A DNA stretch of 64,000 bases from Phycicoccus sp. HDW14 (GCF_011383005.1 NZ_CP049935.1:3286001-3350000); one strand, 5' to 3'; positions 27,577 to 36,243 are shown, numbered from the stretch's first letter. Made by a program: numbers and translations. Notes: a model not told the origin generated them from the sequence alone.

Positions 27577-28181
27577 CGCGAACCTCCGAGGGTCGAGACC
27601 TTGACGGAGACGCGCGGGGTGGGGTCGAGCCCGTCGAGCGCGTCACGGACGGCGTCCTGCACGGCGCCCTTCGCACCGTCGGCCGCGGTGTCGACGACGG
27701 TGACCCTGAGCGCCACCGAGCGCCGAGCGGCCCGCGAGCGGACGGTGACCACACCGTCGACGTCGGAGGCGGCGAGGTCGGCCACCCGGGCGACGTCCCG
27801 CGGCTCCAGCCACGCGTTCGTCCCGTCGCCGAGGGAGACGGCGGTGCGGGGCCGGCGGCCGAGGGCGCGGCGCACGAGCCACAGGCCCAGCAGGGCGACG
27901 AGGACGGCCACGACGGGCACCCACGCGTCCTTGCCGACACCGTCGGCGAGGACGCCGGCGACCGGCTCGAGCCAGGACGGCCCGGGCACCCAGCCGAGGG
28001 GGACGAGGGCGTCACGCACGGCGATGACGCCGAGGGCGAGGACCACGAGCGCGATGGCGACACCGGTCGCGGCGGCCGGGGGCGCCCCGGACGGCGCGTC
28101 GACGGCGGGCGTCATCCGCTCCTCACGGGGGACCCGCTCCGGTTCCGTCGCGGGGACCGGCAGGGTCCGGGTGCTGCTCAT
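27573..28181 (-). CDS. DUF6286 membrane protein
   Basis: 202 aa. Two predicted helices (GVAIALVVLALGVIAVRDALV and WVPVVAVLVALLGLWLVRRAL) and a C-terminal soluble domain (VARVADLAASDVDGVVTV, VALRVTVVDTAADGAKGAVQDAVRDALD) resembling the Asp23 fold. Function unknown; the genomic setting makes it a second membrane member of the Asp23 system. Overlaps both neighbours by four bases. Confidence 0.78.
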   Translation of the reverse strand: MSSTRTLPVPATEPERVPREERMTPAVDAPSGAPPAAATGVAIALVVLALGVIAVRDALVPLGWVPGPSWLEPVAGVLADGVGKDAWVPVVAVLVALLGLWLVRRALGRRPRTAVSLGDGTNAWLEPRDVARVADLAASDVDGVVTVRSRAARRSVALRVTVVDTAADGAKGAVQDAVRDALDGLDPTPRVSVKVSTLGGSR

Positions 28182-28528
28182 CGGTGCCTCCTGTCCTGGG
28201 GCTCGAGGTGGGTGACGGTGACGTCGACCGCGTCGACGGTGGAGCCGGTCACGCGGGCGAGCGTGCCGGCGACGGCGTCGCGCACGGACGCCGTGGCGGC
28301 GTCGAGCGGGGTCGGCCAGACGAGGGCGACCTCGAGGCGCACGCGGACGTGGTCGTCGCTGCGGCGGACCTCGACGCGGGGCAGCGAGCGCCCGACGAGG
28401 GCGCCGGCGCCCCGGTGCTCCACGACGCCGGAGGCACCGAGGGTCGCGGCCCGGGCCGTCCGCTCGTAGACCCGGTCGTCGATGACGGTGCGTCCACGCG
28501 TGGCGGCCGGGGCGAGCCCCTCAGCCAC
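28178..28528 (-). CDS. Asp23/Gls24-family envelope stress protein
   Basis: 116 aa: RTVIDDRVYERTARAATLGASGV then LPRVEVRRSDDHVRVRLEVALVWPTP and VRDAVAGTLARVTGSTVDAVDVTVTHL. The beta-alpha arrangement with ...DVTV ending is that of Asp23/Gls24 proteins, which gather at the membrane through AmaP in firmicutes. Overlaps the next gene upstream by eight bases. Confidence 0.82.
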   Translation of the reverse strand: MAEGLAPAATRGRTVIDDRVYERTARAATLGASGVVEHRGAGALVGRSLPRVEVRRSDDHVRVRLEVALVWPTPLDAATASVRDAVAGTLARVTGSTVDAVDVTVTHLEPQDRRHR

Positions 28529-28700
28529 GGTCGCGGTTCGGGACGAGGGCCCCGAGGTCCACCGAACCGTCGCGCTGCGCGCCGAGCAGGAAGCCGGCGC
28601 CGCCGAGGACGATCGCGAGGAGGAAGCCGCCGAAACCGCCGGTGGTCGCCGCGAGGGCGAGCAGGAGGCCGGCGAGGAGGCCGATGACGGGAGTGCTCAT
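28521..28700 (-). CDS. DUF2273-like small membrane protein
   Basis: 59 aa, MSTPVIGLLAGLLLALAATT, then GGFGGFLLAIVLGGAGFLLG and a polar end QRDGSVDLGALVPNRDRG. Two short helices with glycine zippers. DUF2273 proteins of this size regularly occur between amaP and asp23. ATG at 28,700; good spacing to a GGAAACG-type site is not seen. Confidence 0.72.
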   Translation of the reverse strand: MSTPVIGLLAGLLLALAATTGGFGGFLLAIVLGGAGFLLGAQRDGSVDLGALVPNRDRG

Positions 28701-28733
28701 GGTGCGTTTCCGTTCGTGGGGTGGGCTGGTGGG

Positions 28734-29048
28734 TCAGGAGGGGAGGTCGGCCGCGGGGTCCTCGTCGGGGACGACGACGTCCTCGACGACGACGGTGACG
28801 GCGGAGCCGGTGACGGCGCGCACGCTCTGCCGCACGGCGTCGGCGACCTCGCGGATGCGGGAGCCGTGCTCGACCGAGATGTGCACCTCGGTGTCGTCGT
28901 CGGACTGCCGGATGCCGGCGACGCGGCGGCCGGGCAGGAGCGTCACGGCCTCGCCGAGCGCGCCGCCGTGGAGGTCGACGACGCCCGGGACGGACCGGAC
29001 GGCCTCGGCGACGCGGTCGACGAGCTCGCCGGTGGGGGCGCCGCTCAC
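28734..29048 (-). CDS. Asp23-like protein
   Basis: 104 aa. GTG start overlapping the upstream stop. LVDRVAEAVRSVPGVVDLHGGALGEAVTLLPGRRVAGIR then EVHISVEHGSRIREVADAVRQSVRAVTGSAVTVVVEDV: an Asp23-type beta-alpha domain without the usual N-terminal helix. Role inferred from position in the operon. Confidence 0.75.
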   Translation of the reverse strand: MSGAPTGELVDRVAEAVRSVPGVVDLHGGALGEAVTLLPGRRVAGIRQSDDDTEVHISVEHGSRIREVADAVRQSVRAVTGSAVTVVVEDVVVPDEDPAADLPS

Positions 29049-29530
29049 CGGACCCGCTCGCTCTCCTCGTCCTCGGGGTCGCCGTCGATCACCACGTCGT
29101 GGACGGTGATGTCGACGACGGTGACCTCGAGCCCGGTCATCCGCTCGACGGCGGAGATGACGTTGGAGCGGACGGCCTCGGCGAGGTCGCCGATGGCGAT
29201 GCCGTACTCGGCGACGAGGTCGAGCTCGACGGCGGCCTGGGTCTCGCCGACCTCGACCTTGACGCCGAGCGTCGGGTCGGAGGCGACACCGGAGATCCGG
29301 TCGCGGATGGCGCCCACGGCGCGCGCGGCGCCCTTGCCGAGGTCGGCCACGCCGGAGACCTCGCGGGCGGCGATGCCCGCGATCTTCAGGACGACGGTGT
29401 CGGCGATGACCGTGCGGCCGTGGCCGTCGGCCCCGGTCTTCGTGACGGTGCTCGACGCGGGGGCGGTCGACGGGGTCGGGCTCGCGGTCGTCTCGGTGGC
29501 GACGGTGGTCGCGCGGGTGGTCTCGCTCAT
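29045..29530 (-). CDS. Asp23/Gls24-family envelope stress protein
   Basis: 161 aa. Thr/Ala-rich leader, then GRTVIADTVVLKIAGIAAREVSGVADLGKGAARAVGAIRD, LGVKVEVGETQAAVELDLVAEYGIAIGDLAEAVRSNVISAVERMTGLEVTVVDITVHDVV in segments. This is the most canonical Asp23 of the operon and its first gene. Its promoter region faces the ECF sigma gene over 180 bp. Confidence 0.88.
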   Translation of the reverse strand: MSETTRATTVATETTASPTPSTAPASSTVTKTGADGHGRTVIADTVVLKIAGIAAREVSGVADLGKGAARAVGAIRDRISGVASDPTLGVKVEVGETQAAVELDLVAEYGIAIGDLAEAVRSNVISAVERMTGLEVTVVDITVHDVVIDGDPEDEESERVR

Positions 29531-29709
29531 GGTCTCTCCTTCGAGGGTGGGAAGGTCTGTTCACGAGGTGGGTCGCGCCGGGTGGGCCGATCCGCACGCC
29601 GGTGGGTGTGTGACGTGCGCCACACCGGTGCCGGGCCGGGCACCGCCCGGAGCCATCCGGCGCTTGACCTGCAGGATGTCCGGAGCGGCCGGACGGGACG
29701 GAGGAGCCG

Positions 29710-30303
29710 GTGGTGGTCACGACCTCCTCGCGTCCCCGGGCCCGGGCCTCGGCGCAGGACCGTCGCGATGACGTCGCCCTGGCCCGCGCCGCCGCCCTCG
29801 GTGACCGCCGCGCCTTCGAGGAGATCGTGACGCGGCACGGCCCGTCCCTCACCCGGTACGCGCAGCGCGCGGTCAGCGACCGTGGCGAGGCCGAGGACCT
29901 CGTCCAGGAGGCGCTCGTCGCGGCCTGGCGGTCCCTCGACCGGTTCGACGGCCGCTCGGCGCTGCGCACCTGGTTGTTCGGCATCCTCGCCCACAAGATC
30001 GCGAGCGCCCGACGCCGGCGCAGCGCGGTCCCCGTCGAGGACGAGCGGCTCGACCGTCCCGTCGAGGACGGCCCGGGCGACCCGGTCCGGCACGCGTCCG
30101 ACACCGAGCTGCGGGCCGCGCTCGAGGCGGCCCTGCGCACCCTCCCCGAGCGGCAGCGGTCGGTGTGGGTGCTCGTCGAGGTCGAGGGCCTCAGCCAGCC
30201 GGAGGTCGCCGAGGTGCTGCGGACGACCCCGGACGCCGTGCGCGGTCAGCTGTTCCGCGCCCGCCGGTCCCTGGTGGAGGAGATGCGACAGTGGAGGACA
30301 TGA
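29710..30303 (+). CDS. ECF-type RNA polymerase sigma factor
   Basis: 197 aa. Sigma region 2: DRRAFEEIVTRHGPSLTRYA then RGEAEDLVQEALVAAWRSLDRFDGRSALRTWLFGILAH. Region 4: LRTLPERQRSVWVLVEVEGLSQPEVAEVL and TTPDAVRGQLFRARRSL. GTG start at 29,710 with GGAGGAGCCG. Divergent from the Asp23 operon and overlapping the next gene by four bases (ATGA). It probably drives the Asp23 operon or its own operon under envelope stress; the recognised promoter is not identified. Confidence 0.9.
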   Translation: MVVTTSSRPRARASAQDRRDDVALARAAALGDRRAFEEIVTRHGPSLTRYAQRAVSDRGEAEDLVQEALVAAWRSLDRFDGRSALRTWLFGILAHKIASARRRRSAVPVEDERLDRPVEDGPGDPVRHASDTELRAALEAALRTLPERQRSVWVLVEVEGLSQPEVAEVLRTTPDAVRGQLFRARRSLVEEMRQWRT

Positions 30304-30797
30304 CCAGCGCGGACGGACCGGGGCGCGACGCCCCGGTGAGCGTCGAGGAGGAGGCCCTCCTCGGCCGCTCGGCGCGCCTGCTCGCGTCCGAGGACCCCGA
30401 GGGCTTCATCGACGTGAGCGCCCGGGTCCGCTCGACGGTCCGGGCCACGACCCGTCGCTCGCGGCCCGTGCACGCCGTGTTCCCGGAGGACACCGGAACG
30501 GTTGTGCCGGAGGAGGACACGCTCGTCGTCCGCGAGTGGGTCGTCGTCGGCGAGCTGCGCGAGGCGGTCGGGGCCCTGGAGGGCGTCACGCCGACGCAGA
30601 TCACGGTGACGCTCGACGGCGACGTCTGCACCGGGGCCGCCCTCCACGTCACCGCGACGTTCGGGGCCGTCCTCGCCGAGGCCGCCACCCGGGTGCGCCG
30701 GACCGTGCTCGACACCCTCGAGGACCTGCTCGGGCCGGCGGCCTTCGACGCGTCGACCGCCCCCGTCGACGTGACCATCGACGACGTCCTGCCCTGA
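30300..30797 (+). CDS. Asp23-like protein, possible partner of the ECF sigma factor
   Basis: 165 aa. ATG overlaps the sigma factor stop. Contains ARLLASEDPEGFIDVSARVRSTVRATTR, VREWVVVGELREAVGALEGV, QITVTLDGDVCTGAALHVTATFG and STAPVDVTIDDVLP, again with Asp23 character. It sits where an anti-sigma factor usually is, yet has no zinc-binding HxxxCxxC motif and no membrane helix. Confidence 0.75.
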   Translation: MTSADGPGRDAPVSVEEEALLGRSARLLASEDPEGFIDVSARVRSTVRATTRRSRPVHAVFPEDTGTVVPEEDTLVVREWVVVGELREAVGALEGVTPTQITVTLDGDVCTGAALHVTATFGAVLAEAATRVRRTVLDTLEDLLGPAAFDASTAPVDVTIDDVLP

Positions 30798-30848
30798 CCC
30801 CGGCCGCGGAGAACCTCCACCGGGGACGGTCGCACTACCCTCGCGCCC

Positions 30849-31502
30849 ATGGACGAGACGAGCGAGCCCCCGTCGGCCCTCCCGACGGCCCTGGGCGCCG
30901 AGCGGCTGGTGTTCTTCACCGACGCCGTCGTCGCCATCGCGATGACCCTGCTCGTGCTGCCGCTCATGGAGAGCGTCACCGAGGCCGCCGCGGAGGGCGG
31001 TGACACCGCCGAGTTCGTCTCCTCGCACGCCAACCAGCTGTTCAGCTTCGGGCTCTCGTTCGCGATCATCGCGGTCTTCTGGCAGAGCCACCACCGCGTC
31101 TGGGAGCGGGTGCGCCGGCTCGGCGGGCCGCTCTTCCTGCTCAACACTCTCTGGCTGCTCGGCATCGTCTGGCTGCCGGTCGCCACGGCCATGGTCGGGC
31201 AGATGGAGACCGACCGGCTCCAGGCGACCCTCTACATCGGCGCCATGCTCCTGTTGAGCGTGACCCTGACGCTCGTGTCGCGGCACCTGCTGACCCACCC
31301 CGACCTCGCCGTCGAGGGCGCACTGCCCGGCGTGCGCCGCGGGGTGCGCGTGACGACGGTGCTCTCGGTGCTCTTCACCGTCGCGCTGCTCGTCGTCCTG
31401 GCGTTCCCGGGCGTCGGGTACTCGGCGCTGTTCGTCCTCTTCCTCACCCAGCCGCTCTCGACCCTGCTCCGGCGACGGGCCGAGGGTCCTCAGACCGCCT
31501 GA
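30849..31502 (+). CDS. TMEM175-family (DUF1211) potassium channel-like protein
   Basis: 217 aa, about six helices. The first helix carries VFFTDAVVAIAMTLLVLPL, which matches the FSD signature of bacterial TMEM175 (here FTD). Further segments LFSFGLSFAIIAVFWQSHHRVW, FLLNTLWLLGIVWLPVATAMV, LQATLYIGAMLLLSVTLTLV. Bacterial members are leak-type K+ channels forming tetramers. The Ser-to-Thr change in FSD is conservative. Overlaps dinB's end by 13 bases (convergent). Confidence 0.85.
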   Translation: MDETSEPPSALPTALGAERLVFFTDAVVAIAMTLLVLPLMESVTEAAAEGGDTAEFVSSHANQLFSFGLSFAIIAVFWQSHHRVWERVRRLGGPLFLLNTLWLLGIVWLPVATAMVGQMETDRLQATLYIGAMLLLSVTLTLVSRHLLTHPDLAVEGALPGVRRGVRVTTVLSVLFTVALLVVLAFPGVGYSALFVLFLTQPLSTLLRRRAEGPQTA

Positions 31503-32914
31503 GCCGCGCCGTCGCCCCGTCCGCCGTGCCACACCGGGGGGTCGGCGGGGGAGAGGTCGGGGTCGTCGTCGGCGAGGGTGCGGATGCGGCCCACCTCGGT
31601 GTCGGGTCCCTCGAACCGGATGGTGACCCGCCCGACCCCGCTGCCCTGCACCCATCCCCGGCCGTGCTCGGCGTGCTCGACGTCCTGGCCGGGGCGCCAC
31701 GTCGGACGACCCGGTGCCGGCTCGGGCGCCTCGACGACCTCGACGACCTCGACGTCCGCCGTGGGAGACGGGTCCGGGGTGCCGCCGGCGTCGGGGCGGT
31801 CGAAGTCGTCGACGGCCGTCCGCACCGGGGCGACCGGCTCGTCGAGGAGCCCGTCGAGCAGGTCGGGCTGGCTGTACAGCGAGAGCCCGGAGACGCCGAC
31901 CCCGATGAGCCGCAACCCGTTCGAGACGTCGAGGCCGCCGAGCAGCCGCTCCGCGTGGCGCACCACCACCGCGTCGTCGTGGGTCGGCTGGTCGAGGGTG
32001 GTCGAACGGGTGAGCGTGCTGAAGTCGTGCCGGCGCACCTTGAGCACGACGGTGCGCCCGGAGAGCCCGTCGTCGCGCAGGCGGGCGCCGACCCGGGTGG
32101 TCAGGTCGCGCACGTGACGGCCGAGGGTGACGCGGTCGGTGACGTCGGCGGGGAAGGTGGTCTCGGCGGAGACCGACTTGGCGGCCCGCTCGGTGACCAC
32201 CTCGCGGTCGTCGACCCCGCGGGCGAAGGCGTGCAGCTGGGTGCCGTGCGCCTTGCCGAGGAGGGCGACGGCCTCGTCGAGCTCGAGGCCCGCGAGCCGG
32301 CCCACCGTGCTCACCCCGTGTGCGGCCAACCGGGCGGCCGTCGCGGGACCGACCCCGGGGACGGCGCGCACGGACATCGGGGCGAGCCGCTCGGCCTCCT
32401 CGCCGGGCGGGACGACGAGCGAGCCGTCGGGCTTGGCGAGGTCGGAGTGGATCTTCGCGACGAGCTTGCTCGTGCCGGCCCCGACCGACGCGGTGAGGCC
32501 GGTGGCGGCGTGGATGCGGGCGCGCAGGTCCTCGACGACGGCGGTGACCGACTCGACGGTGGCGTCGGGGTGGCTCGGCGTGAGGTCGAGGTAGGCCTCG
32601 TCGATGGAGACCTGCTCGACGAGCGGGGTGAGCGCGCGGGCGAGGTCCATCACCCGCACCGAGGCGTCGCGGTAGGCCTCGAAGCGCGGGGCGAGGTAGG
32701 CAGCGTTCGGGCAGCGGCGGCGGGCCTCGGCGGTCGGCATCGCGGAGTGCACCCCGAAGGCGCGGGCCTCGTAACTGGCAGTGGAGACCACGCCCCGCCC
32801 GCCGACCCCGCCGACGACGACCGGCTTCCCGCGCAGCGAGGGCTTGTGCAGCTGCTCGACGGCGGTGAAGAAGGCGTCGAGGTCGAGGTGGAGGATCACC
32901 GGCCGCGAGCGCAC
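31490..32914 (-). CDS. dinB: DNA polymerase IV (Y-family)
   Basis: 474 aa. Catalytic residues visible: LHLDLDAFFTAVEQL, YEARAFGVHSAMP, and SIDEAYLDLTPS; thumb hairpin VGAGTSKLVAKIHSDLAKPDG and the HhH VRAVPGVGPATAARLAAHG; little-finger domain around DREVVTERAAKSVSAETTF. Error-prone translesion polymerase. A C-terminal extension of about 120 aa (PAPGRPTWRPGQDVEHAEHG, GWVQGSGVGRVTIRFEGPDT) is unusual for E. coli DinB but known in actinobacterial homologues; no beta-clamp peptide is obvious. GTG start at 32,914. Confidence 0.92.
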   Translation of the reverse strand: MRSRPVILHLDLDAFFTAVEQLHKPSLRGKPVVVGGVGGRGVVSTASYEARAFGVHSAMPTAEARRRCPNAAYLAPRFEAYRDASVRVMDLARALTPLVEQVSIDEAYLDLTPSHPDATVESVTAVVEDLRARIHAATGLTASVGAGTSKLVAKIHSDLAKPDGSLVVPPGEEAERLAPMSVRAVPGVGPATAARLAAHGVSTVGRLAGLELDEAVALLGKAHGTQLHAFARGVDDREVVTERAAKSVSAETTFPADVTDRVTLGRHVRDLTTRVGARLRDDGLSGRTVVLKVRRHDFSTLTRSTTLDQPTHDDAVVVRHAERLLGGLDVSNGLRLIGVGVSGLSLYSQPDLLDGLLDEPVAPVRTAVDDFDRPDAGGTPDPSPTADVEVVEVVEAPEPAPGRPTWRPGQDVEHAEHGRGWVQGSGVGRVTIRFEGPDTEVGRIRTLADDDPDLSPADPPVWHGGRGDGAAQAV

Positions 32915-32955
32915 GCTCCCAGTCTCCCCTCCGCCGCCGACGCCGGATGTGCCGG

Positions 32956-33414
32956 TCAGTCGGTGGCGAGGCGCTTCTGGCGCCGGGTGTCGCCGGCGTG
33001 CAGCGCCCAGGCGACGAGCAGCGGCTGGAAGAACAGCCGGGCGAGGCGCTTCTCGTCGGTGTCGAGGCCGAAGCCGTCCTTGCGCTCGAGCCACTGCGCG
33101 ACGTTGCCCGGGAAGACGGCGACGAAGAAGAGCGCGCCGATCCGTCCGATCCCAGCCCGCGAGGGCTGTCGCCAGGCGAGCAGGGTCGCGGCACCGAGGG
33201 CGATCTCGGCGTACCCGGACCACACGACGACGTCGTCGGGCTCGACCGGCATCCACTCGGGCACCTGCGCGCGGAACTCCTCGCGCTGGGTGGTGAGGTG
33301 CAGGGTGCCGGCCGTGACGAGGAAGGCGCCGAGCCCCACCTTGCCCGCGCCGCGCAGGGCACGACCGAGGGTCTCGCGCCGGGTGGGGGTCTCGTTCTCG
33401 TCGCGGGGAGTCAT
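32956..33414 (-). CDS. DoxX-family membrane protein
   Basis: 152 aa with an N-terminal cytosolic tail and four helices (KVGLGAFLVTAGTLHL, VVVWSGYAEIALGAATLL, IGALFFVAVFPGNVAQWLE, LFFQPLLVAWALHAGD). The pattern matches DoxX-like proteins. Function unclear; family members include quinone-linked and stress proteins. 41 bp upstream of dinB (same strand), so may share a transcript. Confidence 0.78.
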   Translation of the reverse strand: MTPRDENETPTRRETLGRALRGAGKVGLGAFLVTAGTLHLTTQREEFRAQVPEWMPVEPDDVVVWSGYAEIALGAATLLAWRQPSRAGIGRIGALFFVAVFPGNVAQWLERKDGFGLDTDEKRLARLFFQPLLVAWALHAGDTRRQKRLATD

Positions 33415-33574
33415 GTCCCCATTCTGCGAGGTGGCGGCGGAGCGCGGGGCGACGGCTCCGGACGGGTGTCGCGCGGACTGCTCGGTTGCGCCGGGTGCTG
33501 ACCCATCCGAGAGCCACCGACGCATGCTCTGCCGGCCCTGTCCCCCTGTCGGTGCCCGCCCCTAGCGTGCGGCC

Positions 33575-33970
33575 ATGAGCACGCAGCGGTACTGGGTCCT
33601 CGTCGCCTCGCGCGACCACGCACGCCGGGGCCTCGAGGGTGGCTTCGTCATGGCCAACCACGGCAAGCGCGCCCCGATGGCCCGGATGTCGCGGGGCGAC
33701 GCGGTCATCGTCTACTCGCCGACCACGACCTTCCCGAAGGGCGAGCCGCTGCGGGCGGTGACGTTCGTCGGCGAGGTCACCGGCGACGAGCCCGAGCCGA
33801 GCACCGTCATCCCGGGCGGCTTCCGGCGGCGGGCGGCGCTGCGCGAGGTCGCGCCCGTGCCGCTCGCCGACATCCGCGAGCACCTGCCCACCGCGAGCAT
33901 CCGCTTCGGCTTCTTCGAGCTCGACGCCGCCGCGGGCGAGGCGGTCCTCGCCCGCGCCGCGCCCCGCTGA
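33575..33970 (+). CDS. EVE-domain protein
   Basis: 131 aa, single EVE domain (PUA-like fold): YWVLVASRDHARRGLEGGF, MSRGDAVIVYSPT, VTFVGEVTGDEPEPS, IRFGFFELDAAAGEAVL. EVE/YTH-like domains bind modified bases in DNA or RNA and often occur in defence systems, but this copy stands alone. ATG at 33,575. Confidence 0.85.
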   Translation: MSTQRYWVLVASRDHARRGLEGGFVMANHGKRAPMARMSRGDAVIVYSPTTTFPKGEPLRAVTFVGEVTGDEPEPSTVIPGGFRRRAALREVAPVPLADIREHLPTASIRFGFFELDAAAGEAVLARAAPR

Positions 33971-34024
33971 GGATCCCGCCACATCGGCTTCCGTTGTCGG
34001 TTACCCGCGGGTAGCGTGCCCCGG

Positions 34025-35218
34025 ATGAAGCGGCCCGACCTCACCGTCCTCGCCATCCCCGCGTTCGTCGGGGCGATGGCCGCCGAGTACTGGTGGCAGA
34101 AGCGCCACCCGGCGCCGGCCGGCACGACGCGGGCCGGCGACTACGAGCTGGCCGACACCGTGGCGAGCCTGACGATGGGCGTCGGGAGCCTGCTCGCCCC
34201 CTTCGTCGCGCAGCGCGTCCTCGACCCGGTCACCCCGGGTGTCGGGCGGCGCGCACGCTGGCTGATGGGCACCGCGGTCGCTGCCTCGGCGACCACCACG
34301 GTGCTCGACGTCGTCCGGCGCCACCGCGCGGGCGGCGGTCTGCCCGAAGCGGGTTCCATCCCGGAGGCGGCCCGCCAGGTCCGCCGGGTCGGGGTCGCGG
34401 GGCCGGACCTCGCCGCCGAACCGCCCGCCCTGCGACGGGTGACGGGCGGGATGGCCGTGGCCGCCGTCGCCTCGACCGCGCTGACCGTCGCCACCACCTG
34501 GTCGGCGCAGACGAGCGGCACGCGGCTCTTCGCGACGAACCGGCGCGACCTCGGCACCGGGCTGCTCGCGAACGCCGTGGCCCTGCTCGGGTGGGACGCC
34601 ATCTACTACTGGAACCACCGCTTCAACCACGAGAGCCGGTGGCTGTGGGCGATGCACGTCGTGCACCACAGCAGCGAGCGGTACAACCTCTCGACGGCGC
34701 TGCGCCAGCCGGTCGCAGAGGGCCTGACGATGAGAGTGCCGTACGGCCTGCTCGCCCTGGTCGGCGTGCGGCCCAGCGTCATCGAGAACGCCCGCGCGCT
34801 CAACCTCATCTACCAGTTCTGGATCCACACCGAGGCGGTCCGCTCGATCGGCTGGCTCGAGAAGGTCCTCAACACGCCCTCGCACCACCGGGTGCACCAC
34901 GGGTCGAACTCGCGCTACCTCGACCGCAACCACGGCAGCATCCTCATCGTCTGGGACAAGCTCTTCGGCACCTTCGAGGAGGAGGACGAGCCGGTCGTCT
35001 ACGGACTGACGAAGAACATCGGGACGTACAACCCGGCGGTCATCGCGACCCACGAGTGGCGCGACATCGGGCGCGACATCGCCGGCTCGCGCACGTGGGG
35101 CGACCGCTGGTCGTTCCTCCTGCGCGGGCCCGGCTGGGCGTACGACCGCCACCGGGCGCTCGCCGCGGCCGGCGTCCCCGAGATGGAGCCCGCCCCGGCC
35201 GTCCCCGTCGTCGGCTGA
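34025..35218 (+). CDS. Sterol desaturase/fatty acid hydroxylase family membrane protein
   Basis: 397 aa. Di-iron histidine motifs in order: HRFNH, HVVHHSS, and HRVHHGSN. Several helices (AYWEYWWQK region near the start, ASLTMGVGSLLAPFVAQ, DAIYYWNHRF). Oxygen-dependent hydroxylase or desaturase of a lipid; specific substrate unknown. Within this family many bacterial members act on carotenoids or fatty acids. ATG at 34,025 chosen over the GTG at 34,016. Confidence 0.86.
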   Translation: MKRPDLTVLAIPAFVGAMAAEYWWQKRHPAPAGTTRAGDYELADTVASLTMGVGSLLAPFVAQRVLDPVTPGVGRRARWLMGTAVAASATTTVLDVVRRHRAGGGLPEAGSIPEAARQVRRVGVAGPDLAAEPPALRRVTGGMAVAAVASTALTVATTWSAQTSGTRLFATNRRDLGTGLLANAVALLGWDAIYYWNHRFNHESRWLWAMHVVHHSSERYNLSTALRQPVAEGLTMRVPYGLLALVGVRPSVIENARALNLIYQFWIHTEAVRSIGWLEKVLNTPSHHRVHHGSNSRYLDRNHGSILIVWDKLFGTFEEEDEPVVYGLTKNIGTYNPAVIATHEWRDIGRDIAGSRTWGDRWSFLLRGPGWAYDRHRALAAAGVPEMEPAPAVPVVG

Positions 35219-35248
35219 ACGATCACGGGGGACACGACCGGTCGTGCC

Positions 35249-35623
35249 TCAGAAGGCGTGGGACCCGAACCGGCCCCACGCGACGAACGCGGCCAGGAGC
35301 AGCAGCACGACGTTGACGACGATCATCTGCGTCTCGCCCCGGCGAACGTGGACGACGGCGGCGCCGACCATCGTCAGCGCGAGACCGGTGGCGGCGAGCG
35401 GCACGAGGACGGGCGCGATGCCGGTGACCGCGGGGAGCACGAGGCCGAGGGCGCCGAGGACCTCGACGGCCCCGATGCCCTTGACGGCCCCGGGGGTGAA
35501 GTCCTCGACCCAGGCGAGCCCGGACTCGGCGAGCTGGGCCTTGGGACGGGTGAGCTTCATGGCGCCGGCGGCGAGGAAGGCGAGGGCGAGCAGGCCGGCG
35601 ACGACCCAGAGCAGGATGTTCAC
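35249..35623 (-). CDS. DoxX-like membrane protein
   Basis: 124 aa, four helices (MNILLWVVAGLLALAFLAAGAM in two parts, KGIGAVEVLGALGLVLPAV, PVLVPLAATGLALTMVGAAVV, IVVNVVLLLLAAFVAW). Motif KLTRPKAQLAESG as in DoxX/SURF4-like proteins. Divergent from a MarR gene, whose operator candidate lies 24 bp upstream of this start, so the pair probably forms one regulatory unit. Confidence 0.84.
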   Translation of the reverse strand: MNILLWVVAGLLALAFLAAGAMKLTRPKAQLAESGLAWVEDFTPGAVKGIGAVEVLGALGLVLPAVTGIAPVLVPLAATGLALTMVGAAVVHVRRGETQMIVVNVVLLLLAAFVAWGRFGSHAF

Positions 35624-35646
35624 GGTGGTTCCTTCCGAGGAGGTTG

Positions 35647-35668
35647 TTCAGTTCATACATGAACTGAA
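35647..35668. promoter_or_regulatory. Candidate MarR operator
   Basis: Perfect inverted repeat TTCAGTTCAT-AC-ATGAACTGAA in the DoxX/MarR intergenic region, 24 bp upstream of the DoxX ATG. High symmetry and A/T content among GC-rich DNA indicate a dimeric regulator site, most simply of the neighbouring MarR protein. Confidence 0.7.
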
Positions 35669-35731
35669 GACCGAGCGTCGCGCATTCCCGAGCCGATGTC
35701 AATCACTTGCACGATGAAGTAACATGCCGGG

Positions 35732-36223
35732 ATGGACGATGACGTGCGCTGGTTGGACGCCGACGAGCAGCGGGCGTGGGTCCTGGTGTCGCAGATGATG
35801 ATGCGCCTGCCCGGTGCCCTCGAGAGCCGGATGCAGAAGGTCGCGGGCATCGGGTACTTCGAGTACCTCGTCCTCTCCGGGTTGTCCATGGCACCCGGCC
35901 GCCGGATGCACCTCAAGGACGTCGCACGGTTCAGCGGGAGCTCGCTGTCGCGGCTGTCCAACACCGTGCGTCGCTTCGAGGAGCGCGGCTGGGCCCGGCG
36001 CGAGGTCGACCCGGAGGACGGACGCTCGACGTTCGGCGTGCTCACCGACGCGGGGTTCGAGGTCGTGCGGGTGGCGGCGCCACTGCACGTCGAGGAGGTG
36101 CGCCGGCTCGTCCTCGACCCGCTGACCGCCCGCCAGCTGGCGACCATCGGCGAGGCCTCACGGCGCATCGTCGCGGGCATCGATCCCGAGGGGCCGTTCG
36201 AACCCATCGACGTGCCCGGCTGA
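35732..36223 (+). CDS. MarR-family transcriptional regulator
   Basis: 163 aa. FEYLVLSGLSMAPGRRMHLKDVARFSGSSLSRLSNTVRRFEERGWARREVDPEDGRSTFGVLTDAGFEVV (seen in parts: helix-turn-helix LKDVARFSGSSLSRLSNTV and wing DPEDGRSTFGV). ATG at 35,732. Divergent from the DoxX-like gene, which it likely represses. Confidence 0.9.
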   Translation: MDDDVRWLDADEQRAWVLVSQMMMRLPGALESRMQKVAGIGYFEYLVLSGLSMAPGRRMHLKDVARFSGSSLSRLSNTVRRFEERGWARREVDPEDGRSTFGVLTDAGFEVVRVAAPLHVEEVRRLVLDPLTARQLATIGEASRRIVAGIDPEGPFEPIDVPG

Positions 36224-36243
36224 GGGCCGCCGGCGGCGAGCGC

